Below are positions 1-6,137 of a stretch of DNA of 8,212 nt, one piece after another. Position 1 is the first letter of the stretch; the number at the start of each line of letters is the position of its first letter. The translations under genes and the position numbers were made by a program. The notes beneath the pieces were generated by a model that saw nothing but the letters and a program-made list of their open reading frames with translations, searched no databases and was not told the DNA's origin. This DNA is from Acidobacteriota bacterium (GTDB taxonomy: Bacteria > Acidobacteriota > Terriglobia > Terriglobales > Acidobacteriaceae): contig QIAK01000279.1 in assembly GCA_003225515.1 (NCBI GenBank), positions 1-8,212 on the forward strand, written 5' to 3'.

Positions 1-308
1 GAGATTTACAGGAGCACGACGGTCTTCCCAAGACACGAGTTGTACGGCCTAAGCCAGCAGATTCGACGGGCGGCCGTATCCGTGCCCAGCAACATTGCGG
101 AAGGGAAAGGCCACCGCTCCGATACGGAGTTCGTGCATTTCCTTCTGCACGCGCGAGGTTCGCTCTGGAACTTCAGACGCAGCTGTTGATTGCTGAGGAA
201 TTACAATACATTGGCAAAGAAGAAGCAGAACGTTTGTTGCGACTGGCAGAAGGCGTGGGTCGTGCCTTAAGTGGTCTGATAAATTCGATGAGCGAAAGAG
301 TCGCCTGA
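1..308 (+). pseudogene. Four-helix-bundle protein (S23 / 23S-IVS family), 5' truncated by window edge and frameshifted
   Basis: The reading frame starting at base 1 encodes a helix-rich stretch with VFPRHELYGLSQQIRRAA, then VSVPSNIAEGKGHRS and FLLHARGSL. These are hallmarks of the small four-helix-bundle family first noticed in 23S rRNA intervening sequences but also common as free genes. That frame runs into TGA at 187-189. From about 165 the family sequence continues in frame 3 as ELQTQLLIAEELQYIG and ends at TGA 306-308. Restoring one base near 165-166 would give the expected GSLLELQTQL, so a one-base deletion (mutation or sequencing error) is the simplest reading. The start lies before the window; the family is usually about 120 residues, so roughly 20 are missing upstream. 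The function of the family is not established. No rRNA sequence flanks it, so this is a free-standing copy. Family assignment is firm; whether the frameshift is real is not. Confidence 0.82.
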
Positions 309-317
309 AGTAAGAGG

Positions 318-347
318 CCAACGACCAACGACGAACGACCAACGACG
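318..347. repeat. Short tandem repeat of CCAACGAC-like units in the prfA leader
   Basis: Between the four-helix-bundle stop and the prfA start the sequence repeats CCAACGA, CCAACGAC, GAACGA and CCAACGAC with one variable base between units. It ends seven bases before the prfA ATG and occupies the place where a Shine-Dalgarno sequence would normally lie. No AGGAG-like element is visible there. It is probably a simple-sequence expansion; any effect on translation is speculative. Confidence 0.7.
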
Positions 348-353
348 GTTCCC

Positions 354-1433
354 ATGTTCGAACGCCTGGACCAAATCGAAGCCCGCTACGAGGACCTGAC
401 TCAGTCCCTCGCTTCGCCCGACATCGTCAACGATTCGGCGCGATACCAGAAGACTGCCAAGGCGCACGCCGAAATCGCGCCTATTGTCGAAAAATATCGC
501 GAGTACAAAGACCTAACCAAGGGGATCGCCGACAGCAAGGCCATGCTCGCCGACGAAAAAGATCCCGAGATGCGCGCCTATGCGCAGGACGAGCTCACGC
601 AACTCGAAGCCCGCGTCGGCGCCGTTGAAGCAGATCTGAAAGTTCTGCTCCTGCCTAAAGATCCGAATGACGAGAAGAACATTATTCTGGAAATCCGCGC
701 CGGCACCGGCGGAGACGAAGCCACACTCTTCGCCGCCGAAATCTTCCGCATGTACACGCGCTATGCCGAAACCCAGCGCTGGAAGGTCGAAGTGCTCTCG
801 TCTTCAGAATCGTCCGCCGGCGGATTGAAGGAAGTCATCGCCATCATCGAAGGCAACCGCGTCTTTTCGCAGCTAAAGTATGAAAGCGGCGTACACCGGG
901 TGCAGCGCGTGCCCGCTACTGAACAGCAGGGACGCGTGCACACTTCAGCGGTCACGGTCGCGGTGCTGCCCGAGGCCGAAGATGTCGACATCAAGATTGA
1001 AGCCAAAGATCTGCGCATCGATACTTTTTGCTCTTCCGGTCCCGGCGGCCAGTCGGTGAATACTACGTATTCGGCGGTGCGCATCACGCACATTCCCACC
1101 AACACGGTCGTCAGTTGCCAGGACGAGAAATCACAGATCAAAAATCGCGAAAAAGGCATGCGCGTGCTGCGTTCGCGTCTCTATGAGATCGAAATGGAAA
1201 AGCAGCAGTCTGCGCTCGCCAAAGAGCGCAAAGCCATGGTGGGCTCGGGCGACCGCAGCGAAAAAATCCGCACCTATAACTTTCCCCAGAACCGGCTGAC
1301 CAATCACCGCATTGGCTTTACCGACCACCAACTCGAACAGGTAATGGATGACAAACTGCAGCCGCTCATCGAGGCGCTCACCACACATTACCAGGCGGAA
1401 AAGTTAAAACAGGAAACGGCGAGCGTAGTTTAG
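354..1433 (+). CDS. prfA: Peptide chain release factor 1 (RF1)
   Basis: RF1 reads UAA and UAG stop codons in the ribosomal A site and triggers hydrolysis of peptidyl-tRNA in the cytoplasm. The 359-residue product has the usual family length. It starts MFERLDQIEARYEDL, matching the helical N-terminal domain, which supports the ATG at 354. The PAT tripeptide of RF1 (where RF2 has SPF) sits in HRVQRVPATEQQGRVHTS around residue 187. The catalytic GGQ loop occurs in SSGPGGQSVNTTYSAVRITH around residue 230, followed by the conserved CQDEKSQIKNREKGMRVL. The GGQ glutamine is the substrate of PrmC, whose gene lies about 2 kb downstream. No clear Shine-Dalgarno precedes the start; a CCAACGAC repeat lies there instead. 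The stop is TAG at 1431-1433, itself an RF1 codon. The DinB-like gene follows after 41 bases on the same strand and may be co-transcribed. Confidence 0.97.
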   Translation: MFERLDQIEARYEDLTQSLASPDIVNDSARYQKTAKAHAEIAPIVEKYREYKDLTKGIADSKAMLADEKDPEMRAYAQDELTQLEARVGAVEADLKVLLLPKDPNDEKNIILEIRAGTGGDEATLFAAEIFRMYTRYAETQRWKVEVLSSSESSAGGLKEVIAIIEGNRVFSQLKYESGVHRVQRVPATEQQGRVHTSAVTVAVLPEAEDVDIKIEAKDLRIDTFCSSGPGGQSVNTTYSAVRITHIPTNTVVSCQDEKSQIKNREKGMRVLRSRLYEIEMEKQQSALAKERKAMVGSGDRSEKIRTYNFPQNRLTNHRIGFTDHQLEQVMDDKLQPLIEALTTHYQAEKLKQETASVV

Positions 1434-1474
1434 ATTGTGGCACCGAGACGCTTAATCCAAGAGGTAGGCCCCTC

Positions 1475-1957
1475 ATGTCTGACCTGCAGGCAACACTCTC
1501 CTCTGTTCTCACCAACCGCTACAGCGCCAACGCCGCCCGCATCCGCGAACTCGCGACTCCGCTGAACGAGAAGCAGTTCTGGCAAAAGCCATTTCCTTAC
1601 GGAAACAGCTTCGGCCATCTCATTCTGCACCTGACCGGCAATTTGAATTACTACATTGGCGCCCAGATTGCGAATACCGGATACGTCCGCGATCGTCCAC
1701 GCGAGTTCAACGATCCCAATCCTCCGTCGAAAGACGAAGCGCTGCGGCGTTTCGATGACGCGGTCGCCATGGTGCAGCAAACCATTCGCGCGCAGTCGGC
1801 GGCTGATTGGTCGAAAGAATATTCAGGTGTGGGCACGAATGCGCCGAATCGGCTCGACATGATCCTGCAATGCGCCGCCCACATGCAGCACCACATCGGC
1901 CAGATGATCTATTTAAATTACGAGCATAAGCGGCAGGCTGGTCATGATGCTGCCTGA
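1475..1957 (+). CDS. DinB-like superfamily protein (putative metal-binding four-helix bundle)
   Basis: This 160-residue protein has the size and pattern of the DinB/YfiT-like superfamily: a four-helix bundle that often holds a divalent metal through three histidines. Visible candidates are H48 or H52 in SFGHLILHLTGN and H136 plus H140 in AAHMQHHIGQMIYL, giving the typical spacing of one histidine in the second helix and an HxxxH in the last. Characterised relatives include thiol-dependent transferases and DNA-damage-induced proteins, but most members have no known activity, and none can be assigned here. The ATG at 1475 is supported by a purine-rich AGAGGT about nine bases upstream. It follows prfA by 41 bases on the same strand, so read-through transcription is likely. 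Its last 16 bases overlap the end of the convergent serine hydrolase gene. No signal peptide is seen, so it is probably cytoplasmic. Confidence 0.83.
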   Translation: MSDLQATLSSVLTNRYSANAARIRELATPLNEKQFWQKPFPYGNSFGHLILHLTGNLNYYIGAQIANTGYVRDRPREFNDPNPPSKDEALRRFDDAVAMVQQTIRAQSAADWSKEYSGVGTNAPNRLDMILQCAAHMQHHIGQMIYLNYEHKRQAGHDAA

Positions 1958-3261
1958 GAATGGCGGAATGCCATCAGTCCGCAACTCCACTCATATTGCG
2001 CAGCAGCGCCAGTCCCGCCCGCGCAAGTTTGGGATTTCACCAGAGGTCGAAAGTCGGATGGCAGCGGCTCTTTGCCGGTCGAGTTCGCGAGAATGTCCCA
2101 GCCGGTAAAGGTCACAATCAGATCTTCCTTTGGAAACACCTGCAGGTTTTGCCCGCCGAATCCTCGGCACAGCCATACGTACTCTGTGGAATCCGGCAGC
2201 TTCGACAGCCACCACTTGAAGCCATACTGAAACTGCGGCTCGTCGGTTTGGAAGTAGGGGGTCACTGACTTCTTCACCCATTCACTGGATACGATGCGCT
2301 GACCGTCCCACATGCCGTCGTGCAGATACAAGTAGCCGATTTTCGCCAGGTCGCTGCCAGTCAGATATAAGCCGCCTTCGGTATCCACAACTCCCAGATA
2401 GGTGCGCTTCCATTGATGCCTGATGCCGAGCGGCGCGAACAGATATTTCTGGCCGTAGTCGTCGATGTCCTGCCCGGTTTCTTTCTGAAAAATAAACGCG
2501 AGCAACTCGGTGACGCCGCTGCTGTAGTTCCATACCTTGCCGGGTTCGGCGGCCAGGGGCTTGTCGATTACGTACTGCACCCAGTCATCCGTGGCTTCCA
2601 TCAGGCTGGAATCGCTGCGCGGGTCATCGTAGGGCACATCTTCCTCATGCCACTCGAAGCCGGCAGTCATGGTCAGCAGATCACGCACGGTCATGCGGCG
2701 CTTGCGGTCGTCAACATTCTTTACTTTGGATATGTCGAAATATTTCAAGACGGGCGTATCCACACCGGCTTTGAAGTCGCCGCGCTGCATGGCGGCGCCG
2801 ATGATGGCAGAGGTGACCGTCTTGCTGACCGATTGCATGGTGTGCAGATCGCTGCCCTGATAGTACGGGTGCCACTGCGGATCGAAATAGTTGTAGCGCC
2901 CGGTAAGACGGGCATTGAGCGGGCCGCGCTCCATGGCCTGCTTGCCATATAGCTTGGCATAATCGTGCGGATAGGTACGCTCAAAAACTTTCTTGCCGCA
3001 GCGGAAGACCGCAAAGCTGTCCATCATCTGCGAATATTTGCCCGACGCAATGTCTTTGTCCAGCCTGAGGAGAACCTGCTCATCGATTCCAACACTGGCA
3101 GGAGTGGCGGTCGACCAGCCTTTGGTCGGCCAGAGAGTTGTATCCGGCTGGGTTGCTGCCTTTCCGGAGACGTTTCCGGATACAGTTCCTGAGAGGAGGA
3201 GTGCGGTTGAGGCAAGGACGATGGTTCCCGCATAAGCAACGAGCGTGCCGCGTTTTTTCAT
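1942..3261 (-). CDS. Secreted serine hydrolase, beta-lactamase / class C (AmpC-like, PF00144) family
   Basis: The 439-residue product starts MKKRGTLVAYAG with a hydrophobic run to about residue 25, a typical Sec signal peptide, so it is likely exported to the periplasm. The nucleophile motif SxxK is SVSK at residues 144-147, within DLHTMQSVSKTVTSAIIGAAM. The second motif, usually YxN, appears as YSS at 246-248 in VWNYSSGVTELL, a common variant in this family. The third, glycine-rich motif is RGFGGQ at 366-371, near YVWLCRGFGGQNL. TVRDLLTMTAGFEW at about 191-204 is another signature of the family. Members include esterases, D-aminopeptidases and penicillin-binding-protein relatives, so the substrate cannot be named; resistance to beta-lactams should not be assumed. 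A good sigma70-like promoter lies just upstream. The 3' end converges on and overlaps the DinB-like gene. The gene is unrelated in function to prfA and prmC on either side. Confidence 0.9.
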   Translation of the reverse strand: MKKRGTLVAYAGTIVLASTALLLSGTVSGNVSGKAATQPDTTLWPTKGWSTATPASVGIDEQVLLRLDKDIASGKYSQMMDSFAVFRCGKKVFERTYPHDYAKLYGKQAMERGPLNARLTGRYNYFDPQWHPYYQGSDLHTMQSVSKTVTSAIIGAAMQRGDFKAGVDTPVLKYFDISKVKNVDDRKRRMTVRDLLTMTAGFEWHEEDVPYDDPRSDSSLMEATDDWVQYVIDKPLAAEPGKVWNYSSGVTELLAFIFQKETGQDIDDYGQKYLFAPLGIRHQWKRTYLGVVDTEGGLYLTGSDLAKIGYLYLHDGMWDGQRIVSSEWVKKSVTPYFQTDEPQFQYGFKWWLSKLPDSTEYVWLCRGFGGQNLQVFPKEDLIVTFTGWDILANSTGKEPLPSDFRPLVKSQTCAGGTGAAAQYEWSCGLMAFRHSQAAS

Positions 3262-3276
3262 GTTGGGTCCGTGAGC

Positions 3277-3305
3277 ACCTTACGGCGCGTACAAAATTGT
3301 GTCAA
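3277..3305 (-). promoter_or_regulatory. Sigma70-type promoter for the serine hydrolase gene
   Basis: Read on the minus strand, a perfect -35 TTGACA (3305-3300) is followed by a 17-base spacer and TAAGGT (3282-3277) as the -10, which keeps the key first, second and last bases of TATAAT. The hydrolase ATG begins 15 bases past the -10, so the 5' leader would be only about ten bases. No strong Shine-Dalgarno is seen in it. This is predicted from consensus only. Confidence 0.55.
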
Positions 3306-3350
3306 GCGCGCTCAACGGCCTCGGCTCGAAATCTCATTCTGTATTCCCAC

Positions 3351-3383
3351 TTCTCGCGAAAGATGCGAGAAATGGGGCACCCC
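3351..3383. repeat. Small palindromic element: 7-bp hairpin followed by GGGGCACCCC
   Basis: TTCTCGC (3351-3357) pairs perfectly with GCGAGAA (3365-3371) across a seven-base loop. Directly after it lies the palindrome GGGGCACCCC (3374-3383). The layout resembles dispersed repeat elements in intergenic regions of Acidobacteria-like genomes; that likeness is from memory and only one copy is in this window. No T-run follows the hairpin immediately, but a pyrimidine-rich tract does, so a weak terminator role on the plus strand cannot be excluded. Confidence 0.45.
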
Positions 3384-3385
3384 TC

Positions 3386-3425
3386 TTTACCTCTTTACTT
3401 CCTTTACTTTCTTTACCTTTTTTAC
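3386..3425. repeat. TTTAC repeat tract with about 9-base period
   Basis: TTTAC occurs five times, starting at 3386, 3394, 3403, 3412 and 3421, with pyrimidines between, giving an almost purely pyrimidine plus strand. The spacing is 8, 9, 9 and 9 bases. It lies 40 bases before prmC in the divergent intergenic region. It is probably slippage-prone simple sequence; a role in promoter bending or phase variation is only a possibility. Confidence 0.7.
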
Positions 3426-3452
3426 CTTGTGTGCCTCTGGGACCTGTGTGGT

Positions 3453-3458
3453 TAGAAT
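3453..3458 (+). promoter_or_regulatory. Possible -10 element for a leaderless prmC transcript
   Basis: TAGAAT fits the TANNNT form of a -10 box and ends six bases before the GTG start of prmC, so transcription would begin at or next to the start codon. No Shine-Dalgarno is visible before the GTG, which agrees with a leaderless message. A matching -35 at normal spacing is not evident. Weak prediction. Confidence 0.3.
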
Positions 3459-3464
3459 CGATCC

Positions 3465-4322
3465 GTGCAACTTAAGGAATCTCTCGCCTCCGGCATTGCG
3501 AGTCTCACCACCAGGAATGTTCCCTCGCCACGGCTGAATGCCGAGATGCTTTTGATGTTTACGCTCAACTGCGACCGCGCATATCTGTTCGCGCATCCCG
3601 AGCGCGAACTTACATTGGACGAGCAAGCCCGCTACGAATCGGCTCTCAGCGAACGCATGCGTGGGGTGCCGGCGCAATACATCACCGGGCATCAGGAATT
3701 CTGGGGCATGGATCTCATCGTGACTCCGGCAGTGCTGATTCCCCGGCCCGAGACCGAGCACTTGATCGAAGCTGTTATCGAAGCGGTCAGAGGTGGCGGA
3801 CAGGAGTCTCCGCCCCACACGAATCGAATGCGCATGGTTGACGCCGGAACCGGTTCCGGTTGCATTGCCCTCGCTCTGGCGAAGGAATTTGCCGATGCCG
3901 AAATTCATGCAACTGATATTTCTTCTGCCGCTCTCGAAGTCGCGCGCGCCAATTCGGCGCGACATCAACTGGAACAGCGCATCCACTTTCATCAGACCGA
4001 CCTGCTTGCGGGACTTAAAGCGCCTTTCGATTTCGTGGTCTCGAATCCGCCGTATGTCGGCGAGTCGGAAGAAGATCAGGTGCAATTGGAGGTGCGCAAA
4101 TTCGAACCGCGCAACGCGGTCTTCGCGGGCGCGACCGGACTCGAAGTGATCGAGAGATTGATTCCACAGGCTCACGCTGCGCTGCGACCCGGCGGATGGC
4201 TGATGATGGAAATCAGCGGCACGATTGCCAGCCGAGTCCAGCAACTTCTCACCTCGTGGAACGACGTTCGCCTGATTCCCGATCTGCAGTCGATTCCGCG
4301 GATTGTGCGAGCGCGACGATGA
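3465..4322 (+). CDS. prmC: Release factor glutamine N5-methyltransferase (PrmC/HemK)
   Basis: PrmC transfers a methyl group from S-adenosylmethionine to the glutamine of the GGQ motif in RF1 and RF2, raising the rate of termination. The 285-residue product has the family length. A helical N-terminal release-factor-binding domain runs to about residue 85 and contains GVPAQYITGHQEFWGMDL. It is followed by VLIPRPETEHLIE (about 90-102), the SAM-binding loop DAGTGSG (126-132), an acidic residue in HATDISS (D151) and the substrate-glutamine-binding NPPY (194-197). All key motifs are present. The start is taken as GTG at 3465 because MQLKESLASGIASL aligns with the usual N-terminus and no in-frame ATG lies nearby upstream. 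A short lower-similarity loop, RGGGQESPPHTNRM, sits before the SAM domain. prmC often directly follows prfA; here it is about 2 kb away behind an opposing gene and so must have its own promoter. Confidence 0.96.
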   Translation: MQLKESLASGIASLTTRNVPSPRLNAEMLLMFTLNCDRAYLFAHPERELTLDEQARYESALSERMRGVPAQYITGHQEFWGMDLIVTPAVLIPRPETEHLIEAVIEAVRGGGQESPPHTNRMRMVDAGTGSGCIALALAKEFADAEIHATDISSAALEVARANSARHQLEQRIHFHQTDLLAGLKAPFDFVVSNPPYVGESEEDQVQLEVRKFEPRNAVFAGATGLEVIERLIPQAHAALRPGGWLMMEISGTIASRVQQLLTSWNDVRLIPDLQSIPRIVRARR

Positions 4323-4366
4323 CGAGCGTGGTCAGGTTTCAGCGGGGACGTTCAGAACTTCGACGC

Positions 4367-4426
4367 TAAGTTGTTGAGTCTTGGTGTAAGTTGCTGAGCC
4401 TTCGGGTAAGTCATTGAAAAGTGGTA
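4367..4426. repeat. Three imperfect 20-base repeat units beginning TAAGT
   Basis: Units begin at 4367, 4387 and 4407, exactly 20 bases apart. The first two are TAAGTTGTTGAGTCTTGGTG and TAAGTTGCTGAGCCTTCGGG, sharing TAAGTTG-TGAG-CTT; the third keeps TAAGT, then ATTGA, and diverges. The core is TAAGTYRYTGA. The exact phasing puts each core on nearly the same face of the helix, as in a protein-binding array, but a decaying tandem duplication explains it equally well. There are no unique spacers between units, so it is not a CRISPR array. Confidence 0.65.
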
Positions 4427-4511
4427 GGAGAGTCCTGGAAGGCCGCAGCGCGACCTATTTTCTCGCGGCGAGGAATCCGCCGGGGGCAATGACGATCGTC
4501 GCTGCCAGGGG

Positions 4512-4531
4512 CGTTTCCGGCTCAGGAAACG
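4512..4531. other. Perfect 7-bp hairpin, loop of 6
   Basis: CGTTTCC (4512-4518) pairs with GGAAACG (4525-4531) across GGCTCA. It lies about 190 bases past the prmC stop. There is no T-run on either side, so an intrinsic terminator is not supported. The role is unknown. Confidence 0.4.
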
Positions 4532-4631
4532 GCATCCTGCGTTACGCACAAGTTGCAAAGTTTGCTTCCGGCCAGGAACCAATGTGTATGTACAAATATG
4601 TCTTCAGCATGGCGTCTCGTGGAACTCTTTT

Positions 4632-4651
4632 CTTCGCAGGTGTTTGCGAAG
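4632..4651 (-). terminator. Possible 3'-end hairpin of purF (no U-tract)
   Basis: CTTCGCA (4632-4638) pairs with TGCGAAG (4645-4651) with a six-base loop, starting eight bases past the purF TAA in the direction of purF transcription. After the stem the minus strand reads AAAAGAG rather than a run of U, so this is not a standard intrinsic terminator. It could mark or protect the transcript end. On the plus strand no T-run follows either. Confidence 0.35.
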
Positions 4652-4659
4652 GGCAGGTC

Positions 4660-6041
4660 TTAATGCCGAGCCACTGCGGGCAGAATTTCGTCAACATCGA
4701 CGATGTCAGTCGGATATTTTCCCGTGTAACAGGCTGAGCAGTAAGAGATCTTCTCGCCTTCACCGCACGCTTTCTTAAGGCCCTCGAGTGAGAGGTAGGC
4801 CAGCGAGTCGGCTCCAATGTAGTCGCGAATCTCGTCTATCGACTTATTGGCGGCTATGAGTTGCTTCTTCGAGGGCGTGTCTACGCCGTAATAGCACGGT
4901 GAAATCGTCGGGGGGCAAGAAATACGCATGTGTACTTCTTTCGCCCCGGCGCTGCGAATCATGCGAACGATCTTGCGGCTGGTGGTGCCGCGCACGATGG
5001 AGTCATCGATCAGCACGACTCGCTTGCCTTCCAGCAATGAGCGCACCGTATTCAGCTTTAACTTCACGCCAAAATCGCGGACGCTCTGGCTGGGCTCGAT
5101 GAAAGTGCGTCCCACGTAGTGGTTGCGAATCAAGGCAAAGCGAAACGGGAGACCGCTTTCGGCCGCATATCCTACCGCGGCAGTCAAGCTTCGCGCGCTA
5201 GTTGTCTTCCTAATCCCTCGCGGCTGGCTTGGACCGGACGTCCGAACACCAGGCTATCGGGGCGCGAGAAATATACGTGCTCGAAAATGCAGCTCGATTG
5301 AGGCGCGGCCGTCGAATAGAAACGGGAACTGACGCCTTCGGGGCCAACCACGATGAGCTCCCCGGGTTTCACGTCGCGTATGTAATCGGCGCCGATCAGG
5401 TCGAAGGCGCAGGTTTCCGAGGCAAAAACGATGGTGTCGTTTTTCTGGCCTTCGACTGCCGGAATGCGTCCCATGGCGAGCGGGCGGAAGCCACGCGGGT
5501 CGCGCACCGCGAACACGCGGTCGTTGCTCATCATGACCAGGGAAAACGCGCCTTCTACCCGGCGGAGCGCGTCGGCTACCGCTTCGGGCAGAGTTTGCTC
5601 CTTCGAAAGCGCGATCAGGTGAACGATGACTTCGGTATCGCTGTTGGTCTGAAAGATCGAGCCCTGACTCTCGAGCCGGGCGCGGAGTTGTACCGCATTG
5701 ATGAGGTTGCCATTATGCGCGACCGCGATGGATCCCTTGTTCGATTGCACCAGGATGGGCTGTGCGTTCAATAAGGCCGAATCTCCGGCGGTCGAATAGC
5801 GCGTGTGTCCAATGGCGAGGCTGCCGCGCATCTTCGACAAAACATCTTCGGTAAATATGTCGGCAACCGAGCCCATGGACTTGTGGGCGCGCGAAGTGAG
5901 CCCGTCGGACGTGACGATGCCGGCTGATTCCTGGCCGCGATGCTGCAGAGCGTGCAGGCCCAGGTAGGCCAGTTTTTCCGCCTCAGGATGGGCGAAGATC
6001 GCTACTACGCCGCACTCGTCGTGAAATTTGTCAGAAGGCAT
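4660..6041 (-). pseudogene. purF: Amidophosphoribosyltransferase, interrupted by an internal deletion and frameshift
   Basis: PurF makes 5-phosphoribosylamine from PRPP and glutamine, the first step of purine synthesis. The first part (6041 to TGA 5186-5184, 285 residues) starts MPSDKFHDECGVVAIF. A short propeptide is followed by the nucleophile Cys10, with LQHRGQESAGI, GHTRYSTAG and HNGNL of the glutaminase domain. The second part (from about 5187 to TAA 4662-4660) holds the phosphoribosyltransferase domain, with RNHYVGRTFIEPSQ and the PRPP loop VVLIDDSIVRGTT. Cysteines in SSCIFEH, PCYYG and SYCSACYTGKYPT match the four [4Fe-4S] ligands of the Bacillus-type enzyme. Between REA and TAAVGYAAESG family members have about 15 more residues, including a PVPDS-type motif; here only two bases remain, implying a loss of about 43 bases. 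The rest is well conserved, so the event is recent or an assembly fault. It follows purL by 96 bases and is probably in the same operon. Confidence 0.9.
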
Positions 6042-6045
6042 TTTC

Positions 6046-6084
6046 AGCTTTTAGCTCCTGGCTTCTAGCTTTTAGCTAAAAGCC
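6046..6084 (-). promoter_or_regulatory. Strong hairpin and direct repeat in the purL-purF spacer, abutting the purF ribosome-binding site
   Basis: AGCTTTTAGCT occurs twice (6046-6056 and 6067-6077). The second copy lies in a long inverted repeat: GGCTT (6060-6064) and TAGCT (6066-6070) pair with AGCTA (6074-6078) and AAGCC (6080-6084) across a three-base loop. In the purL-to-purF transcript the one mismatch becomes a G-U pair, giving an 11-bp stem. The likely Shine-Dalgarno AGGAG (complement of 6055-6059) begins right after the stem and is 13 bases from the purF ATG, a long spacing. AGCUAAAAGCU beside it can fold on its own into a competing small hairpin. It may be a dispersed repeat that happens to supply the binding site, or a translation control element. 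The overlapping 16-base palindrome GCTTTTAGCTAAAAGC is at 6068-6083. Confidence 0.55.
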
Positions 6085-6137
6085 TGTTGGATACCCTTGC
6101 TTCCTTCAGTCTGCTCTGGGTTCAGATCTTTCCTGAA

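Larger units (their letters stand above)
4323..4659. other. 337-base intergenic region between the 3' ends of prmC and purF
   Basis: No convincing gene is seen on either strand. Both flanking genes end here, so transcription converges. The region holds three 20-base-phased repeat units (from 4367) and two perfect 7-bp hairpins (4512-4531 and 4632-4651). Neither hairpin has a U-tract after it in the direction of the adjacent gene. The open frame running across this region into purF on the plus strand has no family signature and looks accidental. Confidence 0.6.

Noticed and set aside
1..308. Intervening sequence within a 23S rRNA gene
   Set aside because: The four-helix-bundle family is known from such sites, but no rRNA sequence is seen after it; prfA follows directly.
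2413..2952. 179-codon open frame on the plus strand
   Set aside because: It lies wholly antisense to the serine hydrolase, whose SVSK, YSS and GFGGQ motifs are clear. The antisense product has no family signature.
3387..4244. 285-codon open frame on the minus strand
   Set aside because: It is antisense to prmC, which carries PRPETE, DAGTGSG and NPPY. The lysine-valine repeat at its end is just the TTTAC tract read backwards.
4367..4426. CRISPR array
   Set aside because: The 20-base units abut with no unique spacers, there are only three, and no cas genes are present.
4414..4737. 107-codon open frame across the prmC-purF gap
   Set aside because: It has no recognisable motif or good ribosome-binding site, and its 3' part is antisense to purF.
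4660..5187. Separate phosphoribosyltransferase gene starting at TTG 5187
   Set aside because: There is no Shine-Dalgarno, and the fragment lacks the residues that begin this domain, so it is the downstream half of a broken purF and not a natural split gene.
5186..5191. AAGCTT at the purF junction as proof of a cloning chimera
   Set aside because: A six-base site is expected by chance about every 4 kb, and both sides are collinear purF. It is noted only as a possible deletion end-point.
5229..5774. 181-codon open frame on the plus strand
   Set aside because: It is antisense to the conserved glutaminase domain of purF, so it is a shadow.
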